A stretch of 64,000 bases of DNA from Pseudomonas capeferrum. GTDB lineage: Bacteria; Pseudomonadota; Gammaproteobacteria; Pseudomonadales; Pseudomonadaceae. Below, one piece after another: positions 51,483 through 60,217 of the stretch; position 1 is the first letter of the stretch, and each line of letters begins with the position of its first letter. A program made the translations under genes and the position numbers. The notes under the pieces are model-generated. The model worked only from the letters and a program-made list of their open reading frames with translations, was not told the DNA's origin and did not search any database. Location of the stretch: NCBI RefSeq assembly GCF_013523055.1, contig NZ_JAAMQM010000017.1:1-64000 (forward strand), in the 5' to 3' direction.

Positions 51483-52571
51483 ATGCACCTGCCACCCTGC
51501 TCGCCCGCTGAACTGGAAGCCCGCCTACGCCTGCATCGCCTGCCAGGAATCGGGCCTCAACGGTTCTTTACCTTGATACAAGCCTTCGGTGATGCGTCTT
51601 CGGCGCTCAGCGCGCCAGCCTCCGCCTGGCTTTCGCTGGGCCTGCCCGTAGCCAGTACCGAGGCCCGCCGCTGCCAGGAAGTTCGTACCGGTGTCAACGC
51701 CGCGATGAGCTGGCTAGAGCGTCCGGACCAGCATTTGCTGATGTGGGACAGTCCTGCCTATCCACCGTTGCTGGCGGAAACCTGCGACGCGCCACCCCTG
51801 CTTTTCGTCGCGGGAGACCCTGCTTTGCTCGAACGACCACAGCTGGCGGTAGTCGGGAGCCGCCGCGCATCGCCGCCAGCGTTGGATACCGCGGTCGGCT
51901 TTTCCCGTTGCCTGGCGCAGGCCGGCTTTGTCATCACCAGCGGCCTTGCCCTTGGCGTGGACGGGGCGTCCCACAAGGCCGCCTTGGACGTGGGAGGCCA
52001 TACCATAGGGGTGCTGGGAACCGGGATCGAAAAACTTTATCCACAGCGCCATGCCCAGCTGGCGAAGCGGATGGTCGACAGCGGCAGTGCGCTGGTTTCC
52101 GAATTTCCACTGGACGCGGGGCCCCTGGCAGCCAACTTTCCCCGCCGCAACCGGATCATCAGCGGCTTGTCCCTGGGCGTGCTGGTGGTCGAAGCCAGCC
52201 TGGCCAGCGGCTCGCTGATTACCGCCCGTCTTGCGGCCGAGCAAGGCCGGGAGGTGTATGCCATACCCGGTTCCATACATCATCCAGGCGCCAAGGGCTG
52301 CCATCAGTTGATCCGCGATGGCGCCTTGTTGGTGGAAAGCGTCGGGCAGATCCTTGAAAGCCTCAGAGGCTGGCAGAATCTACCGCCTGCGCCGGTGCAC
52401 GACCCCGACCACCCCTTGCTGGCGCTGCTGGTCGCCGCGCCACAGACCAGCGAAGAGCTGGCTCATGGCAGCGGCTTGCCCTTGAGCCAGGTTTTGGCCA
52501 GCCTTACCGAGCTGGAAATCGAGGGGCGGGTAAGCAATGAAGCTGGACGTTGGTTTGCCCGTTCCGCCTAA
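51483..52571 (+). CDS. dprA: DNA-processing protein DprA
   Basis: A RecA loader for incoming single-stranded DNA in transformation, 362 residues from the ATG at 51483 (AAGGA 8 bases upstream). In-frame ATGs at 51453 and 51474 are alternatives. An N-terminal helix-hairpin-helix region (LHRLPGIGPQRFFTL) precedes the Rossmann-like domain with VVGSRRASPPAL and the family-typical SGLALGVDGASHKAAL and RRNRIISGLS segments. A C-terminal winged helix ends it. A perfect DnaA box lies inside (52037-52045) and another just upstream (51429-51437). Confidence 0.96.
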   Translation: MHLPPCSPAELEARLRLHRLPGIGPQRFFTLIQAFGDASSALSAPASAWLSLGLPVASTEARRCQEVRTGVNAAMSWLERPDQHLLMWDSPAYPPLLAETCDAPPLLFVAGDPALLERPQLAVVGSRRASPPALDTAVGFSRCLAQAGFVITSGLALGVDGASHKAALDVGGHTIGVLGTGIEKLYPQRHAQLAKRMVDSGSALVSEFPLDAGPLAANFPRRNRIISGLSLGVLVVEASLASGSLITARLAAEQGREVYAIPGSIHHPGAKGCHQLIRDGALLVESVGQILESLRGWQNLPPAPVHDPDHPLLALLVAAPQTSEELAHGSGLPLSQVLASLTELEIEGRVSNEAGRWFARSA

Positions 52572-52607
52572 GTACACTGATGCCAGGCTTTAAGCGGAGA
52601 GACAGCA

Positions 52608-53165
52608 ATGGTGAGCAGTTGGCGTGTGCAACAAGCCGCGCGTGAGATTCGGGCAGGTGCAGTGATTGCCTATCCGACAGAAGCGGTCTGGGGCCTGGGC
52701 TGTGACCCATGGAACGAAGAGGCGGTCGATCGCCTGCTGGCGATCAAGTCGCGCTCGGTCGACAAGGGCTTGATCCTGATTGCCGATAATATCCGCCAGT
52801 TCGATTTTCTCTTCGAGGATTTCCCTCAGGATTGGCTGGACCGCATGGCCAGTACCTGGCCGGGGCCGAACACCTGGCTGGTGCCTCACCAGGACCTGTT
52901 GCCCGAGTGGGTGACCGGGGTGCATGACACCGTTGCGTTGCGGGTCAGTGATCATCCCGTGGTGGGTGAGCTATGCGCATTGGTGGGGCCGCTGATTTCT
53001 ACCTCGGCCAACCCGCAGGGGCGCCCGGCGGCCAAGACGCGGTTGCGGGTGGAGCAGTATTTCCGCGGGGATCTGGATCTGGTGCTGGGTGGCGCGCTGG
53101 GCGGGCGGAAGAATCCGAGTGTGATTCGAAATCTGGTGACGGGGGAGGTTGTAAGACCGGGGTGA
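52608..53165 (+). CDS. tsaC: Threonylcarbamoyl-AMP synthase
   Basis: Makes threonylcarbamoyl-adenylate for the t6A modification of tRNAs that read ANN codons, 185 residues. The YrdC fold is shown by AVIAYPTEAVWGLGCDP, the KSRSVDKGLIL lysine/arginine segment and STSANPQGRPA. It lies 36 bases after dprA in the same orientation; the pair is conserved in proteobacteria. Confidence 0.97.
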   Translation: MVSSWRVQQAAREIRAGAVIAYPTEAVWGLGCDPWNEEAVDRLLAIKSRSVDKGLILIADNIRQFDFLFEDFPQDWLDRMASTWPGPNTWLVPHQDLLPEWVTGVHDTVALRVSDHPVVGELCALVGPLISTSANPQGRPAAKTRLRVEQYFRGDLDLVLGGALGGRKNPSVIRNLVTGEVVRPG

Positions 53166-53237
53166 TGAGCCGGGGTTGGAGAGAAAGGGATTTTTAAACT
53201 CGGTTTTCCGCCTCTGTCGGGTAATGGCAGCTGACGT

Positions 53238-53452
53238 ATTGCCAGGCGAGGCCTGCGGCCTCGATCGCGGGACCAGCCCGCTCGCCACCGGGGCGATGTC
53301 AGCCCCCAAGAGTCGGTGTATATCCAGGCTTCAGCCAAAAACTGAAAACGTACCAAGGCCAATGTAGGGCCGACCTTGGGCTCTTGGCTGACATCGCCCC
53401 GGTGGCGAGCGGGCTGGTCCCGCGATCGAGGCCGTAGGCCTCGCCTGGCAAT
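53238..53452. repeat. Long REP-type inverted repeat
   Basis: Arms of 67 bases at 53238-53304 and 53386-53452 are inverted copies with a single mismatch. The 81-base centre has its own weaker pairing (CCAAGG with CCTTGG). The arms contain GCGGGACCAGCCCGCTCGCC, a REP-like core. It lies directly after tsaC and could act as a transcript end. Confidence 0.85.
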
Positions 53453-53637
53453 AAAAGATTCTCAAGCCATTACCTGAGTGGTGGAGACCCATTTCAAAAT
53501 GCTCCACCCCACCGCAGACTTTTCTGAATCTGCCCCGACCTGCTCAGAAACACTGTCCTATCTGCATTCAGAGAAATATTCTACGACCTTTGTCGAAAGT
53601 CGTACCCTTCCGCTTGGAAACCCATACCCCTACGCTC

Positions 53638-53802
53638 CATCCGTCGCTGACCATTCAGCGATGGGTGTGGTAACCCGGACACGACTGATCTCAGAACAGC
53701 CCATGGCGGCTGTACGCGGAAGGCTTCGGCCTGCCGGGATTGAGTCGTTCGCCCGGTTTACCACCCCGTGTACAGCTGCCACCCATTCGTGTGGTGACGA
53801 AT
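53638..53802 (+). ncRNA. Candidate structured RNA or leader upstream of a small gene
   Basis: Four stems can be drawn. A 13-pair hairpin lies at 53638-53667. A 15-pair closing stem joins 53705-53719 to 53766-53780 with two G-U pairs. Inside it are AGGC-TTCG-GCCT (53721-53732) and a 6-pair stem (53733-53757), making a three-way junction. A 6-pair hairpin ATTCGT/ACGAAT lies at 53785-53802. Such dense pairing across non-coding DNA suggests a functional RNA. Its topology recalls phage-type C4 antisense RNAs, but I cannot confirm that. It may control the small gene that starts at 53833. Confidence 0.45.
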
Positions 53803-53832
53803 CGGAGGCAGCTTCTGATAGGTACGACTGAC

Positions 53833-54125
53833 ATGACGAAAAAACCCGTACCAGACCCACTCCTCACCTGCACCACCACCCCTCGCCCCTTCGGCAACTG
53901 TGGCGCTGTCACCCTCCCCTGTTTTGCGTCGCTTCCGGCATCACCGCCCATGACGCGCTGGTTCACGCCGCCCTGTACCTGCGCTGTGCCTATGAAACAG
54001 GCTACAAGGCACTCGACGACATGAACCTCGCCTGTAACGGATTGCTCTGGTCCAGCCTGCACTCCGTCGAACTGGCCCAAGGGCTGGTGGAGTCCTTGAT
54101 CGACCGACTGGAGGATGTGCGATGA
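53833..54125 (+). pseudogene. Small Pseudomonas protein gene (DUF3077-like), frameshifted
   Basis: The ATG at 53833 opens MTKKPVPDPLLTCTTTPRPF and runs about 30 codons. A frame change near 53920-53930, in a C-rich run, then continues LFCVASGITAHDALVHAALY and ends ESLIDRLEDVR at 54125. The second part (helical, ASGITAHDAL, SLHSVELAQGLVE) resembles small conserved proteins that are common in Pseudomonas, known from memory as DUF3077 or DUF6124. The total length is not a multiple of three. It is either a real pseudogene or one sequencing error in the C-run; a programmed frameshift is less likely. Confidence 0.6.
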
Positions 54126-54155
54126 CATCCCCCTCCGTGATCGTAATCCGAGATC

Positions 54156-55133
54156 TCAGGGCAGCAGCACGGTAGACCCGACGGTCCGACGTGCCGACAG
54201 CTCCATCTGCGCCTTGGCTGCCTCCTCCAACGGATAACGCTGCTCGATGTCTACCTTCAACTGGCCACTGTTGATCATGGCAAACAGGTCGTCGGCCATG
54301 GCCTGGGTGTTTTCGGCGTTGTTCGCATAGGTCGCCAGGGTCGGACGGGTGACGTAGAGCGAACCTTTCTGCGCCAGGATCCCCAGGTTGACTCCACTGA
54401 CCGCGCCCGAAGCGTTACCGAAGCTGACCAGCAGACCGCGAGGCCGTACGCAGTCTAGGGAGGTCAGCCAGGTGTCGGCACCGACGCCGTCGTAGACCAC
54501 TGGGCATTTCTTGCCGTCGGTCAGCTCCAACACCCGCTTGGCCACGTCCTCGCGACTGTAGTCGATGGTCTCCCAGGCCCCGAGCGCCTTGGCGCGTTCG
54601 GCTTTTTCCGCCGAACTGACCGTGCCGATCAGCCTGGCACCCAATGCCTTGGCCCACTGGCAGGCAAGCGAACCGACGCCACCGGCGGCGGCATGGAACA
54701 GCAGGGTATCGCCTGGCTGTACGGCGTAGGTCTGCTTGAGCAGGTATTGCACGGTCAGGCCCTTGAGCATCACCGCCGCAGCCTGTTCGAAGCTGATCGC
54801 GTCGGGCAGCTTGACCAGGTTGGCTTCCGGCAGGGTATGGATCTCGCTGTAGGCACCCAACGGTCCGCCCGCATAACCGACGCGGTCGCCGACCTTGATT
54901 CGCGAGACCTGATCGCCCACCGCCTCGACCACGCCGGCGCCTTCGGTGCCCAGACCCGATGGCAGGGATGGCGGTGGATACAGGCCGCTACGGAAGTAGG
55001 TATCGATGAAGTTCAGACCGATCGCCTGGTTGCGCACACGTACCTCGTGCGGGCCAGGCGCCGCTGGCTCGAAATCCACCAGTTGCAGAACTTCCGGGCC
55101 GCCATGCTCGTTGAACTGGATACGCTTGGCCAT
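54156..55133 (-). CDS. qor: NADPH:quinone oxidoreductase
   Basis: A zinc-free medium-chain dehydrogenase-family enzyme that reduces quinones with NADPH, 325 residues from the ATG at 55133 (MAKRIQFNEHGGPEVLQLVD). The nucleotide-binding motif is HAAAGGVGSLACQWAKALGA. The zinc ligands of alcohol dehydrogenases are absent, and GTEGAGVVEAVG marks the quinone-reductase branch. It is divergent from hemF. Confidence 0.95.
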   Translation of the reverse strand: MAKRIQFNEHGGPEVLQLVDFEPAAPGPHEVRVRNQAIGLNFIDTYFRSGLYPPPSLPSGLGTEGAGVVEAVGDQVSRIKVGDRVGYAGGPLGAYSEIHTLPEANLVKLPDAISFEQAAAVMLKGLTVQYLLKQTYAVQPGDTLLFHAAAGGVGSLACQWAKALGARLIGTVSSAEKAERAKALGAWETIDYSREDVAKRVLELTDGKKCPVVYDGVGADTWLTSLDCVRPRGLLVSFGNASGAVSGVNLGILAQKGSLYVTRPTLATYANNAENTQAMADDLFAMINSGQLKVDIEQRYPLEEAAKAQMELSARRTVGSTVLLP

Positions 55134-55265
55134 CTCACACTCCTGTTGTCGGGGTAGAAGCAAACCTCTATCGGACGCCTTTGCTTGTCCGCCGTCAACT
55201 GCGACGCGGCATCGGCCGGTGGTATGCTACGCGGCGAACTCGCCCTTGCCCCACCAGGTGACCTG

Positions 55266-56186
55266 ATGAATAGCCGCACCGAGGCCGTGAAGGCCTACCT
55301 GCTCGACCTGCAAGACCGCATTTGCACCGTCCTCGAGAAGGAGGATGGCGGCGCCAGTTTCGTCGAGGACGCCTGGGTTCGCGAGGCAGGCGGCGGCGGG
55401 CGGACACGCGTGATCGGCGAGGGTCGGCTGATCGAGAAAGGCGGCGTCAACTTTTCCCATGTCTTCGGTAACGGGCTTCCGCCATCGGCCAGCGCTCATC
55501 GTCCCGAGCTGGCCGGTCGCGGCTTCGAGGCCCTTGGCGTGTCGCTGGTGATTCACCCCTACAACCCGCATGTACCCACTTCCCATGCCAATGTGCGTTT
55601 CTTCATTGCCGAAAAAGAAGGCGAAGAGGCGGTGTGGTGGTTCGGCGGCGGTTTCGACCTGACGCCCTACTATGGCAACGAAGAAGATTGCATCCACTGG
55701 CATCGGGTCGCCGAACGCGCCTGCGTCCCCTTTGGCGCGGATGTCTATCCGCGGTACAAGGCCTGGTGCGACCGCTACTTCCACCTCAAGCACCGCGGCG
55801 AGCCTCGGGGCATTGGCGGCCTGTTCTTCGATGACCTCAACGAATGGGACTTCGATACCTGCTTCGCCTTCATCCGCGCCATCGGCGATGCGTACATCGA
55901 GGCCTATCTGCCTATCGTGCAGCGGCGCAAGAACACGGCTTACACCGCCGAGCAGCGGGCGTTCCAGGAGTATCGACGCGGGCGCTACGTGGAATTCAAC
56001 CTGGTCTATGACCGCGGCACTCTGTTCGGCCTGCAGTCGGGTGGGCGCACCGAGTCCATCCTGATGTCCTTGCCCCCTCAAGTCCGTTGGGGTTATGACT
56101 GGAAGGCCGCGCCAGGTACCGAAGAGGCGCGCTTGACCGACTATTACTTGCAGGACCGCGACTGGCTCGGCCAGGCCGAGCAATGA
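55266..56186 (+). CDS. hemF: Oxygen-dependent coproporphyrinogen III oxidase
   Basis: Converts coproporphyrinogen III to protoporphyrinogen IX using oxygen, 306 residues. The ATG at 55266 has AGGTGA 5 bases upstream; a longer frame to 55185 overlaps the qor promoter region. Family segments include GGGGRTRVIGEG, NPHVPTSHANVRFF, WWFGGGFDLTPYY and GRYVEFNLVYDRGT. It is followed 30 bases later by aroE. Confidence 0.98.
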   Translation: MNSRTEAVKAYLLDLQDRICTVLEKEDGGASFVEDAWVREAGGGGRTRVIGEGRLIEKGGVNFSHVFGNGLPPSASAHRPELAGRGFEALGVSLVIHPYNPHVPTSHANVRFFIAEKEGEEAVWWFGGGFDLTPYYGNEEDCIHWHRVAERACVPFGADVYPRYKAWCDRYFHLKHRGEPRGIGGLFFDDLNEWDFDTCFAFIRAIGDAYIEAYLPIVQRRKNTAYTAEQRAFQEYRRGRYVEFNLVYDRGTLFGLQSGGRTESILMSLPPQVRWGYDWKAAPGTEEARLTDYYLQDRDWLGQAEQ

Positions 56187-56216
56187 ATCGCTGTGGATAA
56201 CTCAGGAGCAGCACCC

Positions 56217-57041
56217 ATGGACCAGTACGTCGTGTTCGGCAATCCGATCGGCCACAGCAAGTCGCCGTTGATCCACCGTCTGTTCGCCGACCAGACAGGC
56301 GAAGACATGGAGTACGCCACGCTGCTGGCGCCGTTGGAAGAATTCAGTATCTGTGCGCAAGGCTTCTTCAAGCAGGGCCAGGGGGCCAATGTCACCGTGC
56401 CGTTCAAGGAAGAAGCCTTCCGCATGGTCGACAGCCTGACACCGCGCGCGCAACGCGCTGGCGCGGTGAATACCTTGAGCAAGCTGGCGGATGGCACTTT
56501 GCAAGGAGACAACACCGATGGCGCCGGACTTGTACGCGACCTGACCGTCAACGCTGGCGTCGAGCTGGCGGGCAAGCGCATTCTGATCCTGGGCGCCGGA
56601 GGTGCGGTTCGCGGCGTGCTCGAGCCGATTCTCGCCCACCGGCCGCAGTCCCTGGTGATCGCCAACCGTACGGTTGAAAAAGCCGAAAAGCTGGCCCATG
56701 AATTCAGCGACCTGGGGGCGGTTGCCGCCAGTGGTTTCTCCTGGCTGCGCGAGCCGGTGGACCTGATCATCAATGCCACTTCGGCCAGCCTGAGTGGAGC
56801 ACTGCCGCCCATCGCCGACAGCCTGATCGAGCCGGGTCGTACCCTGTGCTACGACATGATGTACAGCAAGGAGCCCACGCCGTTCTGCCGTTGGGCCAGT
56901 GGCCTGGGCGCGGCAAAGGTACTCGACGGGCTGGGCATGCTCGTCGAGCAGGCAGCCGAAGCGTTCTTCATCTGGCGCGGTGTTCGTCCAGACACGGCGC
57001 CGGTGCTGGATGAACTGCGCCGGCAGCTGGGTCGCGGTTAA
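56217..57041 (+). CDS. aroE: Shikimate dehydrogenase (NADP+)
   Basis: Reduces 3-dehydroshikimate to shikimate in aromatic amino-acid synthesis, 274 residues from the ATG at 56217 (MDQYVVFGNPIGHSKSPLIH). The catalytic lysine is in NVTVPFKE, and NADP binds at ILGAGGAVRGVLEPIL with NRTVEKAE. AGGAG lies 9 bases before the start. A perfect DnaA box (56192-56200) lies in the hemF-aroE gap. The stop overlaps the end of the convergent SulP gene. Confidence 0.98.
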   Translation: MDQYVVFGNPIGHSKSPLIHRLFADQTGEDMEYATLLAPLEEFSICAQGFFKQGQGANVTVPFKEEAFRMVDSLTPRAQRAGAVNTLSKLADGTLQGDNTDGAGLVRDLTVNAGVELAGKRILILGAGGAVRGVLEPILAHRPQSLVIANRTVEKAEKLAHEFSDLGAVAASGFSWLREPVDLIINATSASLSGALPPIADSLIEPGRTLCYDMMYSKEPTPFCRWASGLGAAKVLDGLGMLVEQAAEAFFIWRGVRPDTAPVLDELRRQLGRG

Positions 57042-58603
57042 TCCTCGAAACGGATGGGGCATTGAGTTGCCCCTTCCAGCTTCTGCAATTCCTCGATCAC
57101 TTGCGGGCGGGCGCGTTGCAGCGTAAGGCAGCCGCCATTGCGCCGCAGTCGTCGCGCTTCACGATGCAGCATGTCTACCCCCGAGTAATCGATGAAGTTG
57201 ATCTGTCGAGCGTCGATCACCACATGCGGGCCTTGGCAGCGTTGCAGTCTTACTTGTAGATAGTGAGCGGCCCCGAAGAAGATCGACCCTCCGACGCGCA
57301 GTACATCGGCATCGTTCTCGCGCGATTGCTGGACCCGTGGCCGTGATGTGCGCTTTAGGTAGAAAAACAGCGACGCCAACACGCCCGCGTAGATGGCGGT
57401 CTGCAGTTCCAGCAACAAAGTCGCGGCCGTGGTCAGGGCCATGACCAGAAATTCCGAGCGACTGACACGCAGCAGCGCCCGCATGCCACGATGATCCACC
57501 AGCCCCCAGCAGATCAGCAGAATGCTCCCCGCCATGGCAGGGATCGGCAGATGAGCAATCAGCCCGGCGCCGGTCAGGGCAAATATGCCGACCCATAACG
57601 CTGAAAACACTCCCGCCATGGGTGATCGGGCGCCTGCTTCATAGCTCAGGCCGGAACGGGTGAAGGAGCCCGCAGACAGGTAGCCGGAGAAGAAGGCGCC
57701 GACGATGTTCGACAGTCCCTGGGCACGGACTTCCTGATTGGCATCGGTCAATTGCTCCGAGCGGGCCGAGAGGGAGCGGGCAATCGACAGGCTGGTCACC
57801 AGCCCCAGCATGCCGACGGCGACGGCGCTTGGCAGCAACCGCAGGATCAGTTCCAGGTCCAGCAGCGGCAAGGGGCTCAAGGGCGGCAGCTGCCCGACGA
57901 AGCCGGGTACCCGCTGCACATGGCCGAAGATCGACGGTAGCATCCACGCGATGAGGCTGACGCATACCAGACTTATCAACAGCCCCGGCCAGCGTGGGCG
58001 CCAGAGTTTCAGCAGCAAGCCCAGCACAAGCGTGCCCAGACCCAAGGCCAACGACGGCAGGTCGATCTCGCCAGCGTGCCCGAGCAGTTCCTGAAATGTT
58101 TTCAACGCGGTCGCCTGGCTGGGCAGATCCATGCCCAGCAGGTTCGGCAGTTGCCCCAGGGCAATGACCACCGCTGCCCCCAAGGTGAAGCCGAGCACCA
58201 CGGAGTGCGAGACGAAGTTGACTACCGCGCCGAAGCGCAGCAGGCCGAGCAACAACTGGAAGATGCCGCCCAGGAAGGTCAGCAGCAGCACCAGGGTGAT
58301 GTAATCATCGCTGCCACTCACGGCCAGTGGGCTGACGCTGGCGTAGAGAACGACAGACAGGGCTGCCGTCGGCCCGCAGATCAGGTGCCAGGAAGAGCCC
58401 CACAGACAAGCGATCATTACCGGGACGATCGCGGCGTATAGGCCATATTCCGCCGGTAGGCCGGCGATCAGTGCGTAGGCGATGGATTGCGGCAGGGCAA
58501 GAATGGCACCGCTCAGGCCGACCAGCAGGTCCTGCCGCAGGCTTCGGCGGGTCTGTAGCCGGAGCCAGCTGAGGAAAGGCAGTACAAGGTCGAGCCGGGG
58601 CAT
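57038..58603 (-). CDS. SulP family inorganic anion transporter
   Basis: A membrane transporter of 521 residues, probably for sulfate or bicarbonate. It has 10-14 hydrophobic segments and the SulP N-terminal signature LVGLSGAILALPQSIAYALI. The C-terminal cytoplasmic STAS domain (about residues 430-521) contains VVIDARQINFIDYSGVDML. Substrate is not determined by these motifs; the nearby choline-sulfatase locus makes sulfate attractive but proves nothing. Confidence 0.93.
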   Translation of the reverse strand: MPRLDLVLPFLSWLRLQTRRSLRQDLLVGLSGAILALPQSIAYALIAGLPAEYGLYAAIVPVMIACLWGSSWHLICGPTAALSVVLYASVSPLAVSGSDDYITLVLLLTFLGGIFQLLLGLLRFGAVVNFVSHSVVLGFTLGAAVVIALGQLPNLLGMDLPSQATALKTFQELLGHAGEIDLPSLALGLGTLVLGLLLKLWRPRWPGLLISLVCVSLIAWMLPSIFGHVQRVPGFVGQLPPLSPLPLLDLELILRLLPSAVAVGMLGLVTSLSIARSLSARSEQLTDANQEVRAQGLSNIVGAFFSGYLSAGSFTRSGLSYEAGARSPMAGVFSALWVGIFALTGAGLIAHLPIPAMAGSILLICWGLVDHRGMRALLRVSRSEFLVMALTTAATLLLELQTAIYAGVLASLFFYLKRTSRPRVQQSRENDADVLRVGGSIFFGAAHYLQVRLQRCQGPHVVIDARQINFIDYSGVDMLHREARRLRRNGGCLTLQRARPQVIEELQKLEGATQCPIRFED

Positions 58604-58700
58604 GCGAACTCTCGATTGTCCAGGGGCGCGGGCTTGGCCCTATGCCAGTCTGTTGAGGAAATGAAGCCGTTTTTCAGGCACAGAAGCTTATTTTGCAGCT

Positions 58701-59110
58701 CCTGAATTTCCTGTGAAGCTTGTGGCCTCATCGCGGGGCAAGCCCGCTCGCCACTGGTGCGTGGTGCAGCGCAGATATATTTTTGGTGAATTTTTAGTTC
58801 CTGAATTTCCTGTGAAGCTTGTGGCCTCGTCGCGGGGCAAGCCTGTTCGCCACTGGTGCTTGGTGCAGCGCAGATATATTTTTGGTGAGTTTTTAGTTCC
58901 TGAATTTCCTGTGAAGCTTGTGGCCTCGTCGCGGGGCAAGCCCGCTCGCCACTGGTGCGTGGTGCAGCGCAGATATATTTTTGGTGAATTTTTAGTTCCT
59001 GAATTTCTTGTGAAGCTTGTGGCTTCGTCGCGGGGTAAGCCCGCTCGCCACCGGGAATGTGACTTGGCTCCGCCGCGCACCGGTGGCGAGCGGGCTTGTC
59101 CCGCGATAGC
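58701..59110. repeat. 99-bp tandem repeat array with REP cores
   Basis: Three full units start at 58701, 58800 and 58899 and a fourth partial one at 58998; the spacing is exactly 99 bases. Each unit holds a REP-like core (CGCGGGGCAAGCCCGCTCGCC), then TGGTGC-type and AT-rich spacer sequence. After the last unit an inverted core (GGTGGCGAGCGGGCTTGTCC) at about 59082-59105 closes the array. Because 99 is divisible by 3, long repetitive open frames cross it; these are not genes. Confidence 0.93.
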
Positions 59111-59268
59111 GTTCTCAGCAACACAGCAAATCTCAGCAGCAGAAATCGTAGGCTTTTTCTCCTGGACTGGCTGGCAGGAGGTTAGACCACGATAGCGTTA
59201 CAAAGCGCGCCAGTACTCGGAACACGGGTAGTGGGTAAGCCGAACGCCGCTTGGAAACAAGCGCACGG
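59111..59268. other. Spacer between the repeat array and choX
   Basis: About 160 bases with no gene, repeat or clear terminator. The repeat array probably serves as the end of the betC-choX transcript. Confidence 0.4.
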
Positions 59269-60201
59269 CTACAACTTGGCCTTCACTGCCTCTACGGCAC
59301 TGCCACCATCCTTGCTGCTGACTCCGGCCAGCCAGTCATCGAGCTGGTCGGGGTGGGCCTTGACCCAGGCTTTGGCAGCCTGGTCGAACTTCACCTTCCT
59401 GCTTTCGACCTCGGCCATGATGCTGTTTTCCATGTCCAAGGTGAAGATCAGGTTCGAAAGCAGCTTCGCAGCATTCGGACACGCCTGTGGATAACCCTTG
59501 CGCGTCAGGGTGTAGACCTCACCCTTGCTGCCGAACCACTTCTCGCCCCCGGTCAGGTAATGCATCTTCAGGTTTATGTTCATGGGATGGGGCGTCCAGC
59601 CGAGAAACACGACGAAGTCCTGTTTCTTGGTCGCCCGCTGGACCTGGGACAGCATGGCTTGCTCGCTGGATTCGACCAGCTTCCAGTCACCCAGGTCGAA
59701 CTCGTTCTTGTCGATGATTTCCTTGAGGGAAAGATTGGCCGGTGCGCCCGAGCCGATACCGTAGAGCTTCTTGCCGAACTTGTCGGCGAAGCGCTGCAGG
59801 TCGGCGAAATCCTTCACGCCGGCATTCCACACGTAATCGGGTACCGCCAGGGTGAACTCGGTTCCTTCCAGGTTTCGGCTCAAGCGGTGCACATCGCCTG
59901 TCTCGACGAACTTGTCATGAAAACCCTGGTGAGCAGGCATCCAGTTGCCCAGGAATGCATCCACCTGACCGTCCTTGAGTCCTCCATAGATGATCGGCAC
60001 GGCCAAGCTGTCGATCTTCACCTTGTACCCAAGGCTTTCCAATAGCAGACGAGCTACGGCATTGGTCGAAGCGATATCGCTCCAGCCTGGATCAGCCATC
60101 TTGACGGTCGTGCAACGGTCGTCCGTGTCGACGGCGGCCCGAGCGGTGACAGCACAAAGGCTGAGGGCAAGGAAAGTCAGGGCTGTGGACAAGTTTTTCA
60201 T
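59269..60201 (-). CDS. choX: Choline ABC transporter substrate-binding protein
   Basis: A periplasmic binding protein of 310 residues that captures choline for an ABC importer. The first about 22 residues form a signal peptide (MKNLSTALTFLALSLCAVTA, then Ala-Arg-Ala). The mature protein belongs to the OpuAC family. Trp-rich stretches such as VKMADPGWSDI and FLGNWMPAH supply the aromatic ligand box, and FLGWTPHPMN is typical. I set the start at 60201, since the upstream extension is not signal-like. It lies 16 bases past the betC stop. No membrane or ATPase subunit is adjacent. Confidence 0.93.
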   Translation of the reverse strand: MKNLSTALTFLALSLCAVTARAAVDTDDRCTTVKMADPGWSDIASTNAVARLLLESLGYKVKIDSLAVPIIYGGLKDGQVDAFLGNWMPAHQGFHDKFVETGDVHRLSRNLEGTEFTLAVPDYVWNAGVKDFADLQRFADKFGKKLYGIGSGAPANLSLKEIIDKNEFDLGDWKLVESSEQAMLSQVQRATKKQDFVVFLGWTPHPMNINLKMHYLTGGEKWFGSKGEVYTLTRKGYPQACPNAAKLLSNLIFTLDMENSIMAEVESRKVKFDQAAKAWVKAHPDQLDDWLAGVSSKDGGSAVEAVKAKL

Positions 60202-60217
60202 GGCGACCTCTTTGCAA

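Noticed and set aside
58701..59110. Possible CRISPR array
   Set aside because: Units are contiguous 99-bp near-identical copies without unique spacers, and no cas genes are nearby.
58513..59124. A 203-residue repetitive open frame and overlapping ones with DEATSFTGNSGTKNSPKIY-type repeats
   Set aside because: They arise because the 99-bp repeat is divisible by three; no start signal, and the DNA repeat with REP cores explains them.
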